Assembly (NCBI GenBank): GCA_045634445.1
Contig: JAZRAG010000130.1
Location: 1-18,255 of the forward strand
Direction of reading: 5' to 3'
DNA length: 18,255 nt
DNA from: Spyradenecus sp045634445
Lineage (GTDB): Bacteria; Verrucomicrobiota; Kiritimatiellia; RFP12; DVOR01
Part shown: positions 6,329 through 16,100 of the stretch, piece after piece
Layout: each line of letters starts with the position of its first letter
Position numbering within the stretch: position 1 is the stretch's first letter
Notes under the pieces: model-generated
The model's input: the letters and a program-made list of their open reading frames with translations, nothing else
What the model was told of the DNA's origin: nothing
Database searches by the model: none
Translations under genes and position numbers: made by a program

Positions 6329-7297
6329 TTAATTGACGTAAGGAGTGAAGTCTGCGGGGGGAGGTGCAGAGAAGTCAAGGGGTGCGCCTGTGATAGGGTG
6401 GGGGAGTTGTAAGCGGAAGGCGTGGAGGAGTTGGCGCTTGGGCGGTGTGGGGAGGCGCTTATCGAGCGCGGGCTTACCATAGAGTGCATCGCCAACGATT
6501 GGGGTGCCAAGGGAGGCCATGTGTACGCGAATTTGGTGTGTGCGTCCTGTTTCAATGCGACAACAGACGCGACTGAGGCCGTTTTCAAGGGTGGCAAGGC
6601 GTTGCCAATGCGTAATGGCGCGACGGCCATTGGTTTTTACGATAGCCATCTTTTGACGATGGTAGGGCGAACGACCCATGAGATTGTCAAGCGTACCTTC
6701 GGCTGCGGGTGCTCCGTGGACAATGGCAAGGTATTCTTTCGTGAGGTTGTGCGTGGCAAAGGTGTCCACTAACGCGTGATGGGCACGTTCGTTTTTGGCA
6801 ACGACCATTACGCCAGAGGTGTCCATGTCAAGGCGGTGGACGATGCCTGGACGTTTTTCGCCGCCAATGCCTTTTAAGTTGGGGCAGTGGTAGAGGAGGG
6901 CATTGACAAGGGTGCCGTGGCTATGACCACACGCTGGGTGTACGACAAGGCCTGCGGGTTTATTTAAAGCAAGCATGTCATCGTCTTCGTAAAGAATCTC
7001 AAGTGGGATGTCTTCAGGGATGATGTCCACGGGTTCAGCGGGTGGCAATGTGAGTACAAGCGTCATGCCAGGCTGTGGAGCGGCAGAAAGTTTGGAGATT
7101 GTACGACCTTCACTATCTGTGAGATGTCCAGCTTTTGCTAAGGCTTGAATGCGCGAACGGGTGAGTTCGGGAAGTTTTCCTGCGAGCCATTGGTCTAATC
7201 GACGGGCATCAGCGCCACCTTCAATGGTGAGGGTGAAGACTTCTGATTCGGTCAATTCAGCAGTGACTTCGGCTGTGTTTTGGGTAAGGTCGTCCAT
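6329..7297 (-). CDS. rluD: 23S rRNA pseudouridine synthase, RluD-like (RluA family)
   Basis: 322 residues, the normal size for the family. Residues ~21-85 form an S4 RNA-binding domain (ARRLDQWLAGKLPELTRSRIQ). The catalytic domain follows with LALNKPAGLVVHPACGH and the RluA signature HRLDMDTSGVMVVAK, where Asp157 is the catalytic aspartate. Later comes IETGRTHQIRVHMA, then GDALYG. It converts uridines in 23S rRNA to pseudouridine; S4 plus RluA domains fit RluD (helix 69) best, but RluC-type specificity cannot be excluded. It is the last gene of the long minus-strand run, 15 nt after truA. No clear Shine-Dalgarno sequence precedes the ATG, so translation may be coupled to truA, another pseudouridine synthase. 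Confidence 0.92.
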   Translation of the reverse strand: MDDLTQNTAEVTAELTESEVFTLTIEGGADARRLDQWLAGKLPELTRSRIQALAKAGHLTDSEGRTISKLSAAPQPGMTLVLTLPPAEPVDIIPEDIPLEILYEDDDMLALNKPAGLVVHPACGHSHGTLVNALLYHCPNLKGIGGEKRPGIVHRLDMDTSGVMVVAKNERAHHALVDTFATHNLTKEYLAIVHGAPAAEGTLDNLMGRSPYHRQKMAIVKTNGRRAITHWQRLATLENGLSRVCCRIETGRTHQIRVHMASLGTPIVGDALYGKPALDKRLPTPPKRQLLHAFRLQLPHPITGAPLDFSAPPPADFTPYVN

Positions 7298-7312
7298 AGC
7301 GTTGTCTAAAGA

Positions 7313-8077
7313 TTAGTACCAAACACGGTAGAGGGTTAAGCCAGCGGCAGGAGCGGAAGGGACGCGTGCGGTGCGTTTATTGCCTGGTTCTAAGAGCGGA
7401 AGCACGGCTTCAGGCTTTTCTTTTCCTGAGCCAATGCGAAGAAGGAAGCCAACCAAGGAGCGTACCATTTTGTAAAGGAAGCCACTCCCTTGCACACGGA
7501 AGCAGATACGTGAACCGCGTTTAGTGACTTCAAATTCGTAGATGGTGCGCACAGTAGATTCAATCGGACGATTGGCATTTGCTGCAAAAGCAACGAAATC
7601 ATGCGTGCCAACGAGGTAATTCATCGCTTTTTGCATGGCTTCAATGTCCAAAGGTTTGACGATGTGGGCATTATAGAGGCGCTTGTTAGGGGGGAGGATA
7701 CGCGTATTCCAAACGTAATAACGGTATTCTTTCCGTTTGGCATCAAAGCGCGCATGGAAGCGTGGATGTACCTCTTGTACGGAGAGTGCACGAATATCTG
7801 GCGGAAGGCGGCCATTCGCATTGAGGGCCATTTTGAGCGAACGAACAGTCATGCGCGTAACAAGGTCTACATGAAAGACTTGGCCATGTGCATGGACGCC
7901 ATGGTCTGTGCGACCACTGCTATGGATGTCAACTTTTGGCGCTTTGACAATGCCGGCAAGGACTTGCTCAATGGTTTCCTGCACACTTGGATAGCCTGGT
8001 TGCGTTTGCCAACCGAAGTAGTTTGTGCCATCGTAGGAACAAACAATTTTAAAACGCCTAGGTGTTTCGTCGCTCAT
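7313..8077 (-). CDS. truA: tRNA pseudouridine(38-40) synthase TruA
   Basis: 254 residues, the usual TruA length. The N-terminus (RFKIVCSYDGTNYFGWQTQP) is characteristic, and the catalytic motif SSGRTDHGVHAHGQV holds Asp58. Further family blocks are visible: RFDAKRKEYRYYVW, GTHDFVAFAA and GSGFLYKMVRSLVG. TruA modifies U38-U40 in the anticodon arm of tRNAs as a cytoplasmic homodimer. The gene starts 45 nt after the xseA stop and ends 15 nt before rluD, so it is probably co-transcribed with both. Confidence 0.96.
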   Translation of the reverse strand: MSDETPRRFKIVCSYDGTNYFGWQTQPGYPSVQETIEQVLAGIVKAPKVDIHSSGRTDHGVHAHGQVFHVDLVTRMTVRSLKMALNANGRLPPDIRALSVQEVHPRFHARFDAKRKEYRYYVWNTRILPPNKRLYNAHIVKPLDIEAMQKAMNYLVGTHDFVAFAANANRPIESTVRTIYEFEVTKRGSRICFRVQGSGFLYKMVRSLVGFLLRIGSGKEKPEAVLPLLEPGNKRTARVPSAPAAGLTLYRVWY

Positions 8078-8122
8078 AAGAAATGTCTATTGGATGTGAA
8101 GTCGTAAAATGGAGAAAGCGGA

Positions 8123-9535
8123 TTAAGGAGTTGTTTGTGAATGTGAAGGGGTTGTATCTGCTTCGGTTGTTATTTCAGGATGAAGCGAATCAACTGTCGC
8201 AGAAAGTGCGCCTTCTGACAAGCGAATCTGCACTTGAGCGCCAGGCGAAGTGGATTCTGCACGCGTAATCACATTGCCAGTGGCATCGGTTACAAGCGCA
8301 TAACCGCGTTTCAAAACTGCCGTAGGATCCAACGCCTTTAATGTGGATGTGTGACGAACTAAGCGATTTTGGGCTATTTGTAGGCTTGTTTGTAATGCCA
8401 CGTCTAGGCGATTGGCCGATTGTGTGAGGTAAGTTCTTGCGCGGAAAAAGACCTCGTTCCCTTGTTGTTCTAGAGCGTGTTGCTGCTGAGTAATGTGTTG
8501 CTTCGTTTCCGCGAGACTTCTCATGAGGGCATATTTGAGGCGGTCTTCGCGGGTATCAATCCCCTGAGCATAACGTTCAATGAGATGAATCGGGTCACGG
8601 AAGAGGGGAGAGGCTTCCACTTGTTTTACATGCGTACGCGCTTCTGCATAACACAAGCGAAGTAATTTTATTAACTTATCCTTCTTCTCAAGCGTTTGAC
8701 GTTCAAGGTCTTCTTTACGACCACAAATGAGCTCTGCTGCTGCGGAGGGTGTCGGCGCGCGCAAGTCTGCGACAAAGTCGCTAATTGCGATATCGGGCTC
8801 GTGCCCAACGGCAGAAATCACAGGGATTTTGGAATCAACAATTGCACGTGCGACGCATTCTTCGTTAAATGGCCACAATTCTTCATAGGAGCCACCCCCA
8901 CGCCCAACAATCATTGCGTCCATAGGTTCAGTGGATGTGTCAGGCGCAAAGTATTTATTTAACAATCGAATGCCGGCGGCGATCTCTTCTGCAGCTTCAT
9001 TACCTTGTACACGGCAAGGCGCGATAATGATGTGGAGATTTGAGAAACGACGATTAAGGATGTTTAGGATATCTCGAATCGCAGCACCCGTTGGAGAGGT
9101 GACTACGCCAATGCGTTTCGGCAATAAAGGAATCTTGCGCTTTCGCTCGGGATCACAAAGACCTTCTGCATGAAGTTGACGCTTAAGCATCTCAAAACGC
9201 ATGAGTAGTTCGCCCATGCTATTGCAGAGCTCAACACGTGTCGCGTTGAGATGATAACTCCCATGCGGCGCATAGACAGAGATTGTACCTGTTACGCGTA
9301 CTTTGTCGCCATTTTTAAAGGCGGGTAGCGCTCCTTGTGCCTTTTGACGGAAGGCAAAGAAGGCGACATTTAGCTTAGCTTTGTCGTCAATAAGAGAGAA
9401 ATAAAGGTGCCCAGAAGCGTTTGGTGGATGAAGATTTGAAACTTCGCCCTCCACAACAAAAGACGGCAACTCACCCAAACGGTCCGCAACGAGGGCCGTA
9501 ACTTCAGAAACACTACGAATAAGTACGTCTGTCAT
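8123..9535 (-). CDS. xseA: Exodeoxyribonuclease VII large subunit XseA
   Basis: 470 residues from the ATG at 9535. The frame stays open further upstream, but the family N-terminus begins at MTDVLIRSVSEVTALVADRL, and this ATG lies one base after the slyX TGA (sequence TGATATG), so translation is probably coupled. An OB-fold DNA-binding domain (~1-100: PSFVVEGEVSNLHPPNASGH, LYFSLID) precedes the nuclease core. Core motifs include IGVVTSPTGAAIRDILN, IVGRGGGSYEELWPFN and PVISAVGHEPD, then DLRAPTPSAAAEL. A long helical, coiled-coil-prone region and the C-terminal segment GYALVTDATGNVI complete it. Exo VII cuts single-stranded DNA ends and needs the small subunit XseB, which is not found next to it. 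About 20 C-terminal residues are polar and T/S-rich. Confidence 0.96.
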   Translation of the reverse strand: MTDVLIRSVSEVTALVADRLGELPSFVVEGEVSNLHPPNASGHLYFSLIDDKAKLNVAFFAFRQKAQGALPAFKNGDKVRVTGTISVYAPHGSYHLNATRVELCNSMGELLMRFEMLKRQLHAEGLCDPERKRKIPLLPKRIGVVTSPTGAAIRDILNILNRRFSNLHIIIAPCRVQGNEAAEEIAAGIRLLNKYFAPDTSTEPMDAMIVGRGGGSYEELWPFNEECVARAIVDSKIPVISAVGHEPDIAISDFVADLRAPTPSAAAELICGRKEDLERQTLEKKDKLIKLLRLCYAEARTHVKQVEASPLFRDPIHLIERYAQGIDTREDRLKYALMRSLAETKQHITQQQHALEQQGNEVFFRARTYLTQSANRLDVALQTSLQIAQNRLVRHTSTLKALDPTAVLKRGYALVTDATGNVITRAESTSPGAQVQIRLSEGALSATVDSLHPEITTEADTTPSHSQTTP

Positions 9536-9536
9536 A

Positions 9537-9752
9537 TCAATAGTGGGGCGGGGGTGGTTCTTCCGAAAGAGGGCGAATGTTAAGCGCGTTATCCTGACGC
9601 GCCTCATGTGCTTCAAAGCGTTGCTCAAGACGTTCAACAATGCGATTTAAACGTAAGATTTCGCCATTGAGTTCATCAATCGTGCGTTCTTGACGCGTGA
9701 TTAAACTCTCCAATGTAATAATGCGTTCGTTAAGTGAGTCAATATCTGTCAT
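9537..9752 (-). CDS. slyX: SlyX-family protein
   Basis: 71 residues, starting at ATG 9752 after GAGG with a 6-nt spacer. A GTG further upstream is in frame but overlaps that ribosome-binding site. Almost the whole protein is one amphipathic coiled coil (about 1-50: SLNERIITLESLITRQERTI, then DELNGEILRLNRIVERLEQRF), followed by a short acidic/proline tail ending in PPPPHY. The PPHY ending and heptad pattern are hallmarks of SlyX, whose biochemical role is not established. XseB, also small and helical, was considered because of the xseA neighbour, but the XseB pattern is absent. Coupling to xseA is very tight (1-nt gap). Confidence 0.88.
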   Translation of the reverse strand: MTDIDSLNERIITLESLITRQERTIDELNGEILRLNRIVERLEQRFEAHEARQDNALNIRPLSEEPPPPHY

Positions 9753-9760
9753 TGTTAACC

Positions 9761-10348
9761 TCACAAGAAAATAGCTGCGGGGTCATCTTTTGAGGATGAC
9801 GGAGTAGAATTTGGCGTAGTAGGGGACCTCTCTTGAGAGGGTGTCGGACGTGCAAATGTTGATTTTTTCACTACTGGTGTCGCAGTGAGCGTGCGTTTTT
9901 GTCCACAAAGCTCAAGAATCCATGCATTATTACGAACGCAATTTGCGCGCGTAAGATTCATATCTTCGCCTGTAATTCCACTAAGAATCAACGTCTTCCC
10001 GTCCAAGATTCGTTGCTTAACATGTTCTGTTAACGGGTAATTCACCAGCGGATTCGGCAAGATGCGAATCAACTGTAAGTTGGCGTATTTGGCCAACCGC
10101 TTTGCGGCCTGCTTTTCTGGAAAAGAGATAAAGCCACCTACCGCTACAGCGCCACGTTGAACTGCAGCTTCAATGGTCTGAAGTTCGCTTTCAAGTTTTT
10201 CTGCAAAGAGTGAACGAGAGAGGATGACAGGCACAAATTGCTCGGCATCAAGAAGCGACAAATCACCTATTGCCATCCACGTGGTTTCTTTGGATAACCG
10301 TGGATGTGTAACAATGCGAGGTGTAAGGAGATCGGTCGTTTCGGTCAT
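9761..10348 (-). CDS. Small DprA/Smf-like Rossmann-fold protein
   Basis: 195 residues from ATG 10348, chosen because AAGAGGAAT lies just upstream; an earlier in-frame start would overlap the preceding gene. The core (25-125) follows the DprA/Smf/LOG order: VPVILSR (in place of VGSR), a helix, AAVQRGAVAVGGFIS (in place of G..VVSGLA), then EKQAAKRLAKYANLQLIRIL, then NYPLTEHVKQRILDG and TLILSGI. DprA loads RecA on incoming single-stranded DNA and is normally ~300-380 residues. Here the SAM-like and winged-helix parts are missing and the tail (155-195) is a polar, disordered S/T/P-rich stretch. The canonical GIDxxAH motif is not preserved, so a different function is likely. It sits 10 nt after the acyltransferase gene and 8 nt before slyX. 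Confidence 0.7.
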   Translation of the reverse strand: MTETTDLLTPRIVTHPRLSKETTWMAIGDLSLLDAEQFVPVILSRSLFAEKLESELQTIEAAVQRGAVAVGGFISFPEKQAAKRLAKYANLQLIRILPNPLVNYPLTEHVKQRILDGKTLILSGITGEDMNLTRANCVRNNAWILELCGQKRTLTATPVVKKSTFARPTPSQERSPTTPNSTPSSSKDDPAAIFL

Positions 10349-10358
10349 TGGATTCCTC

Positions 10359-10964
10359 TTACAATTTCTGCGCAGGCACGCCAAAGACGGTTTGTTCTGC
10401 ACGGAGGTTGGTAATCACAACAGAACCTGCGCCAATGGTACATCCATCTCCCACAGTTTTACTTGGCATCACTTTTGCACCTGTGTGCAACGTCACAAGT
10501 GAGCCAACCTTTGCGAAACCACCGATAAATGCAGTTGTGTCCATTCGCAGGAAATCACCCGCTTGAATATCATGCCCAATGACGCCTCCTGTCTGTAAAA
10601 AGAGGAAGTCGCCCACGGTGGCATCAGCACCAATGTAAGCAAAGGGCGCGACAATTGCACCTTCGCCCAAAGTACAGGGTAAGACTTTGGCCATTGGATG
10701 AATAAAAGAAGCAAAGGTCGCACCGCGCGCTTTCAAGCGCTCTACGCAATGTTTGCGGATGGCATTCTGACCAATTCCGCAGAGGATGGGTAAATCAATG
10801 GGGCAAGTGTCAGTGTCGCCAACAATGTGCGGATAGCCCGTATAATTATCAAGAGCCTTGGGATTGTCATCAATGAATCCTGCGCACTGAGCTGCAGTAT
10901 CAGCTAACCAATGGCAGAGTTCACGACCTAATCCGCCGGCACCAAGAATGTAGTAAGCTTTCAT
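10359..10964 (-). CDS. PglD/NeuD-like sugar O/N-acyltransferase (left-handed beta-helix)
   Basis: 201 residues. The N-terminal Rossmann-like domain has the nucleotide-binding loop YYILGAGGLGRELCHWL (4-20) and FIDDN. A connecting helix region leads to a left-handed beta-helix made of hexapeptide repeats (about 88-183: EGAIVAPFAYIGADATVGDF, then GDGCTIGAGSVV). His131 in VIGHDIQAGDF is at the place of the catalytic histidine of PglD. Family members acetylate UDP-4-amino sugars or sialic acids for glycans and glycoproteins. No other sugar-nucleotide genes are visible nearby, so the substrate is unknown. The start codon overlaps the stop of the preceding membrane/TPR gene by 4 nt (ATGA), which suggests coupled translation. 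Confidence 0.88.
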   Translation of the reverse strand: MKAYYILGAGGLGRELCHWLADTAAQCAGFIDDNPKALDNYTGYPHIVGDTDTCPIDLPILCGIGQNAIRKHCVERLKARGATFASFIHPMAKVLPCTLGEGAIVAPFAYIGADATVGDFLFLQTGGVIGHDIQAGDFLRMDTTAFIGGFAKVGSLVTLHTGAKVMPSKTVGDGCTIGAGSVVITNLRAEQTVFGVPAQKL

Positions 10965-13093
10965 TGTGCGCCTTTCTGTTGAGTGGCGGGGTCATCAGGC
11001 AGGAGCTCACCGTAGGCCTTCCAATGACGCTTGACGCGTACACCGAGTACGGCTTGCCCTGCATCAATGAGCATTTGGCCATAGGTTGGGACAAAGATTG
11101 CCAAGAGCTCAGGCTGCTGGGTTGATTGAATTACCGACTTAGCGAGCGCCAACCCCTCTGTGCTGCGATTCGGTTGACACACAATCGTCCGCGCGATAAA
11201 GAACATAATACGCGCTGTTTCAGCAGGATAGACTTCTGGACGCTCAATTTGTTCAAGTGCAGCACGCGCATCACGTTCTGCAGCAGGGGCGTTTTTGCAT
11301 TCCATTAACCACTCTGCGCGACGCATTAAGACGTCAGGCGAGGTTGGGGTGAGTTCAACAGCGAGTTTGAAGTAAGGTGCGGCGCGAGAGGGATCTGCCG
11401 CCTTGCGTGCGATTTCTGCCGCATCTAACACATCACTAACGCGCGGCAATGCGATGGAGAAGGCTGTGTTGTAAAGCTTGAGCGCCTTGTCATGTTCGGC
11501 CATTTGTTCAAATGCGCGTGCAGCATAGCATTCGCGATCAGCAAGCGATTGTAAGTAGGGGTCGCGCGCGTTTGCCTTAGAGGCTTCTGCAAGTTTTCCT
11601 TGAAGCGCTTGAATGCGCGCACCGCGAAGCGCAGAAATTACCATGCGCAACTCTGATGCAATGGCGTCTGGCACGATTACCCAAGGCATTTCTAAGTCAT
11701 AGTAAGGTTGAAAGGCTTCAACTAAGCGTACGCTTCCCTGACCGTCAAATAATAATCGGCGTGCGGCATTAGCGCATCCACGCGAGAGGTTTGGTTTTAC
11801 GGGCTCTGCCAAAAACTCATTCAAGCGTCCCGTGTCGGCCACTAAACAACACGGCAACAGTGAAATGGGTGCATCTAAGTTTGCTTTTGCGAAGGCGGTC
11901 GCGACATCTTCACGATCCAAAAGCGTATTGATGGCGATGATGTCTAAGGTGAGCGGTTCTTGAGAAGCGACTAATTGCCAGTGGTTGCGACTCGTGGCCC
12001 AAAGTTGGACATACTTAAAGTAATGGCGCATCGTTTCGATACGTTCCATCATCATTCGAGCATCTAAGGCGTGCGCGTCATTTTCATAGACAAGGATGCC
12101 ATTGGGCATTAAGTGGTCTTGAGCGGATTTGATTGCGGCTTTACCATAGTAATCGCGTTCAGTGGAATGCCACGCGGGTGGAAGTTCTACCCAAAGTGCA
12201 TGATACTTGCCAGCGAGTTTAGCAGTTTCGCCATTCTTGATGAGAGGCTCGCCTGCCTGCAGACGATAAGCAATGCGCGCATCTGGCGCGGGGAAGAAAA
12301 GCGCGGGAATGAGTTGAGAGGCGGTTTGTGCAGCGAGGTCCAATCCTGCAGTACGTACGACGCGGCCTTCTTTCAGAATGAACCCGGCTTCAGTTTCTCC
12401 AGTGTAAACGCCATCACGCGCGGCAATCGGCGCAAACGGATGCACTTCTTGGAGCAAATCCTTCGGTGCGCGACGCGTTCCAAAATACCATCCCGTGAGC
12501 AAGATCGCCATCATTACGATGACTGCACCTTTTGTTATACGATGCGAACACTGTGAAAGGAGAAGAAGTGCAGAGGCGTGCAAACTGCCAGCCAAAGCGA
12601 TGTCATAGAGTTGAATCGCGGGTAATACCCCCGTAAAGATACGAGCGAGAATTAAACCGCAGCATGCACCCATAAAGACGGTTAGACGGCTTCGCGGTGC
12701 TTGGAAGTGAAACCACATGAAAGGAATTAAGAATGCAGTCCCGCCAAACCACAAGATACACTGTGTTATGACGAAGTGATGCCAAGTGGGATAGTCTAAG
12801 CCGATGCGTAAGGAGAGGAGCTTCCATGTGTTTACGCTGTGTGCTGTGTCGCCAAAGGCCATAAATGCGACAATTGCACCGAGAATGGTAAGCCACGCAC
12901 AAAGCTTGTTACCACAGAAACGTGTGGCGTAACGACGCAGTAAGTAGGCGAGTGTCGCGCCCATCACCATCGCAGGAAGTACAATGGGCCAAATGGGAAG
13001 TCCGCCAGTCCAGTGGGCATAAACAGGCTTTGCCGCGCCCACAAGGAGTGTCGCAAAGAGCGGAAAGAGGAAGAGTATTGAGGAGGTTAACAT
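10961..13093 (-). CDS. Membrane protein with spermidine-synthase-like domain and C-terminal TPR repeats
   Basis: 710 residues from ATG 13093; the frame continues upstream, but MLTSSILFLFPLFATLL is the natural start of the first membrane helix. About seven transmembrane helices occupy residues 1-206. A globular region (about 220-400) resembles the second half of membrane-fused spermidine-synthase-like proteins: YHALWVELPPAWHSTERDYY, LMPNGILVYEN, FKYVQLWATSRNHWQLVASQ. The glycine-rich SAM-binding loop expected before it is not visible, so catalytic activity is doubtful. The last third (about 500-690) is helical with TPR-like repeats (AFEQMAEHDKALKLYNTAFS, SPDVLMRRAEWLMECKNAPA) and should bind protein partners. 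The start has no strong ribosome-binding site. It follows dnaE by 54 nt and overlaps the acyltransferase gene by 4 nt. True substrate and role are unknown. Confidence 0.8.
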   Translation of the reverse strand: MLTSSILFLFPLFATLLVGAAKPVYAHWTGGLPIWPIVLPAMVMGATLAYLLRRYATRFCGNKLCAWLTILGAIVAFMAFGDTAHSVNTWKLLSLRIGLDYPTWHHFVITQCILWFGGTAFLIPFMWFHFQAPRSRLTVFMGACCGLILARIFTGVLPAIQLYDIALAGSLHASALLLLSQCSHRITKGAVIVMMAILLTGWYFGTRRAPKDLLQEVHPFAPIAARDGVYTGETEAGFILKEGRVVRTAGLDLAAQTASQLIPALFFPAPDARIAYRLQAGEPLIKNGETAKLAGKYHALWVELPPAWHSTERDYYGKAAIKSAQDHLMPNGILVYENDAHALDARMMMERIETMRHYFKYVQLWATSRNHWQLVASQEPLTLDIIAINTLLDREDVATAFAKANLDAPISLLPCCLVADTGRLNEFLAEPVKPNLSRGCANAARRLLFDGQGSVRLVEAFQPYYDLEMPWVIVPDAIASELRMVISALRGARIQALQGKLAEASKANARDPYLQSLADRECYAARAFEQMAEHDKALKLYNTAFSIALPRVSDVLDAAEIARKAADPSRAAPYFKLAVELTPTSPDVLMRRAEWLMECKNAPAAERDARAALEQIERPEVYPAETARIMFFIARTIVCQPNRSTEGLALAKSVIQSTQQPELLAIFVPTYGQMLIDAGQAVLGVRVKRHWKAYGELLPDDPATQQKGAQ

Positions 13094-13147
13094 AGGATTT
13101 ACCAAAACTGTGTTACAAAAATGCTGTGTGAGCAATCAGAAGGAGGG

Positions 13148-16100
13148 TTAATCACGTGGGATAAATCGGCGGCGATTACGTTTGGGGTCGCCATAAACGC
13201 CATCGTGTCGCAACGCGTAACTCACCGTATTACGCCCGCAAAGGGCTTCGATTTTAGTGAGACATTCAGCCGAGGGATTGATTGTCCAAGAGGTGTCTGG
13301 TGTAAGATTCGCCATACGGCCACCGGGCAAGTCTAAGATAATGGTAACGGGGAACCCGCCTGGATGTTCGGCAAGGATATTGCGCAATGCTGTAAGCTTT
13401 TCGGCAGAGGGGATGTCATTGTCCACGCGACAGCGAATACGGATACTCTTGGCGAAGGTAGAAGGCGCTTCTTGCAATGGATAGAATTCTTGCGCGAAGA
13501 TGACAGGGTCGCGCCCTTCTTCGAGTTTAACTTCACCGCAAATCAAAACAGGCGCATCAACGACAAATCCTGCTTCATTCTTTTCGTAGGTATCGTTAAA
13601 GGCGAGGGCTTTAATGGTGCCAGAGCCGTCTTCTACGGTGAGTTCTGCCCAAGGTTTCTTGGTGGTCTTTGAGACTGCACGACGCACACCTGTTAAGATG
13701 CCGGCGATACGTACGGCATCGCGATTTGCGCAACTTGTGGCAAAGCGTTCCGCGGTGGTCGTTTGGAAAGAACGGACCAACGTGCGATAACGGTCTACGG
13801 GATGTCCAGTGAGATAAACGCCTAAAAGGTCGCGTTCATCTTGCAACTTTTCCTTTTCGGAGCGGTCAGGCGCTTCAGGTAGGTCTTCTGTGCCTAAGGG
13901 ATTAGTATCACCTCCGCCAAACATGTCAAAGAGGGAGGTTTGACCTGAGGCGCTATCGCGGTCTGCTTCTGATACACGCGAGAACGCAAAGTCAATGTTT
14001 GCGAGGAGGCGTCCTTGCGACACGTCCTTGAAGCAGGCCATTGCGCCGCTGCGAATGAGCGCTTCTACGGTGCGTTTACTCACTGCCACGCGATTGTCAT
14101 TGGCAGCCTTTGCGGCGGCACCGCAGAGACGTTTACAGAAATCAACGAGACCAGTGTAGGGGCCATTGGCCTTACGTTCGGCAACGATTGCATCGCCAGC
14201 GGCTTCACCTACGCCACGAATAGCGCCTAAGCCATAGCGAATGGCGTCCTTGCCTTCTGGCGAGAAGACGCTTCGTGAGGCATTGATGTCGGGCGGTAAT
14301 ACGGTGAGACCCATATCTGCAGCGGCAGCGACCAACATCGGCATCTTATCAAAGTTGCCAATTTCCGAGGAAATTTGTGCGCACATGAAGTCTGCAGGGT
14401 AGTGTGCTTTGAGGTAACCCGTTTGATAGGCCACGTAGGCATAACACACAGAGTGCGACTTATTAAATGCGTAGGAGGCGAAGGCCTTCCAGTCGGTCCA
14501 AATCTTTTCGGCGATTTTCTGAGCCTGCTCTTCTCCACCAGGGCAGTGCTTCATGAACTCGGGATTCTTCAAGCAACCATCGAGAAACTTAACGTAAAGT
14601 TTTTCCATGGTTTCGAGTTGCTTTTTACCCATTGCCTTACGGAGGGTGTCAGATTCACCACGCGTGAAACCGCCAAGCAGGCGTGAGAGCAACATCACCT
14701 GTTCTTGGTAAACCGTAATGCCGTAGGTATCCTTGAGGTATTTTTCCATCAAGGGGTGGTCATAGGCAATCTTTTCTTCGCCGTGTTTACGCTTAATGAA
14801 GGAGGGAATGTACGCCATCGGGCCAGGACGATAGAGCGCGTTCATTGCCACAAGGTCTTCAAAGCGGTTCGGACGCAGTGAGCGCAAGTGCGCCTTCATA
14901 CCATCCGATTCAAATTGGAAGAGGCCGTCTGTTTCGCCGCGTGAGAAGAGCTCAAAGGTGGCCTTGTCCTCGATGGAGATTTTGTCCATGTCAATTTCAA
15001 GACCGTGCGATTCCTTAATCGATGCCAAGCAGGCTTTCACCACGGAGAGGGTTTTGAGCCCGAGGAAGTCCATCTTCAAGAGGCCGATGGGTTCCACAAA
15101 GTGACCATCATACTGCGTGGTCATTAAGCTTTCACCTGCGGTAGGCGCGATCGGAATGGTTTCCATCAAGGGGTCGCGACTGATAATAATACCGCAAGCG
15201 TGCACGCCGACGTTTCGCGTGGTGCCTTCAAGGTTCATCGCGAGTTCAAGAATGCGACGCTTCTGTGGGTCGTCGCCATTCATGACTTCATCAAGTTTGG
15301 GGTTTTCCTTAAAGGCCTTTGCGAAGGTGATTTTCGGCGTATCGGGAATCAAAGCAGCAAGCGCATTGGCTTCTGGAATGGGGTAATCCATCACGCGACA
15401 GACGTCTTTAATCGCGCTTTTGGGCGCCATAATGCCGAAAGTGGCAATATGGCCCACGTGGTCTGCACCATACTTTTCAGTAACCCATTCCAAAACTGCA
15501 CCGCGACCATTATCATCGAAGTCCACGTCGATATCAGGCATTGAAATACGGTCGGGATTCAAGAAACGTTCGAAAAGCAGGTCATACTTAATCGGGTCAA
15601 TATCGGTAATCGTCAGCGCATAAGCCACAGCACTACCTGCCGCTGAACCACGTCCTGGGCCCACAATCACGCCTAATTCGCGCGCAGAGGTGATGTAGTC
15701 CTGCACAATGAGGAAGTAACCAGGGAAACCCATTTGCTTAATGGTCGCCAATTCGAAGGCAAGGCGCTCTTTGATTTCCTCTGTGAGCGCTTCTCCGGGC
15801 CAACGTCTATCCGCGCCTTTCCACGTCAAGTGCGCGAGGTAGTCGCTCTCAAGCTTGATACGCAACACCTTTTCGTAGCCGCCAAGTTTGTCATAACGAT
15901 CAAACTCCGCCTTGAGTGCTGCTTCGTCAAATTGCTGTGCGTAAGATTCTTCGGTGCCGAAGTCTTCAGGAATCGGGAACTTCGGCATAATCGGCGGTGA
16001 ATCAAGTTCGTAGTTTTCAACCTTTTCCGCCACCTCAACGGTGTTGTGAATTTGCTCTTCGCAGCCAGGGAGATTTTCCAACATCTCCTCGTAGCTCTTA

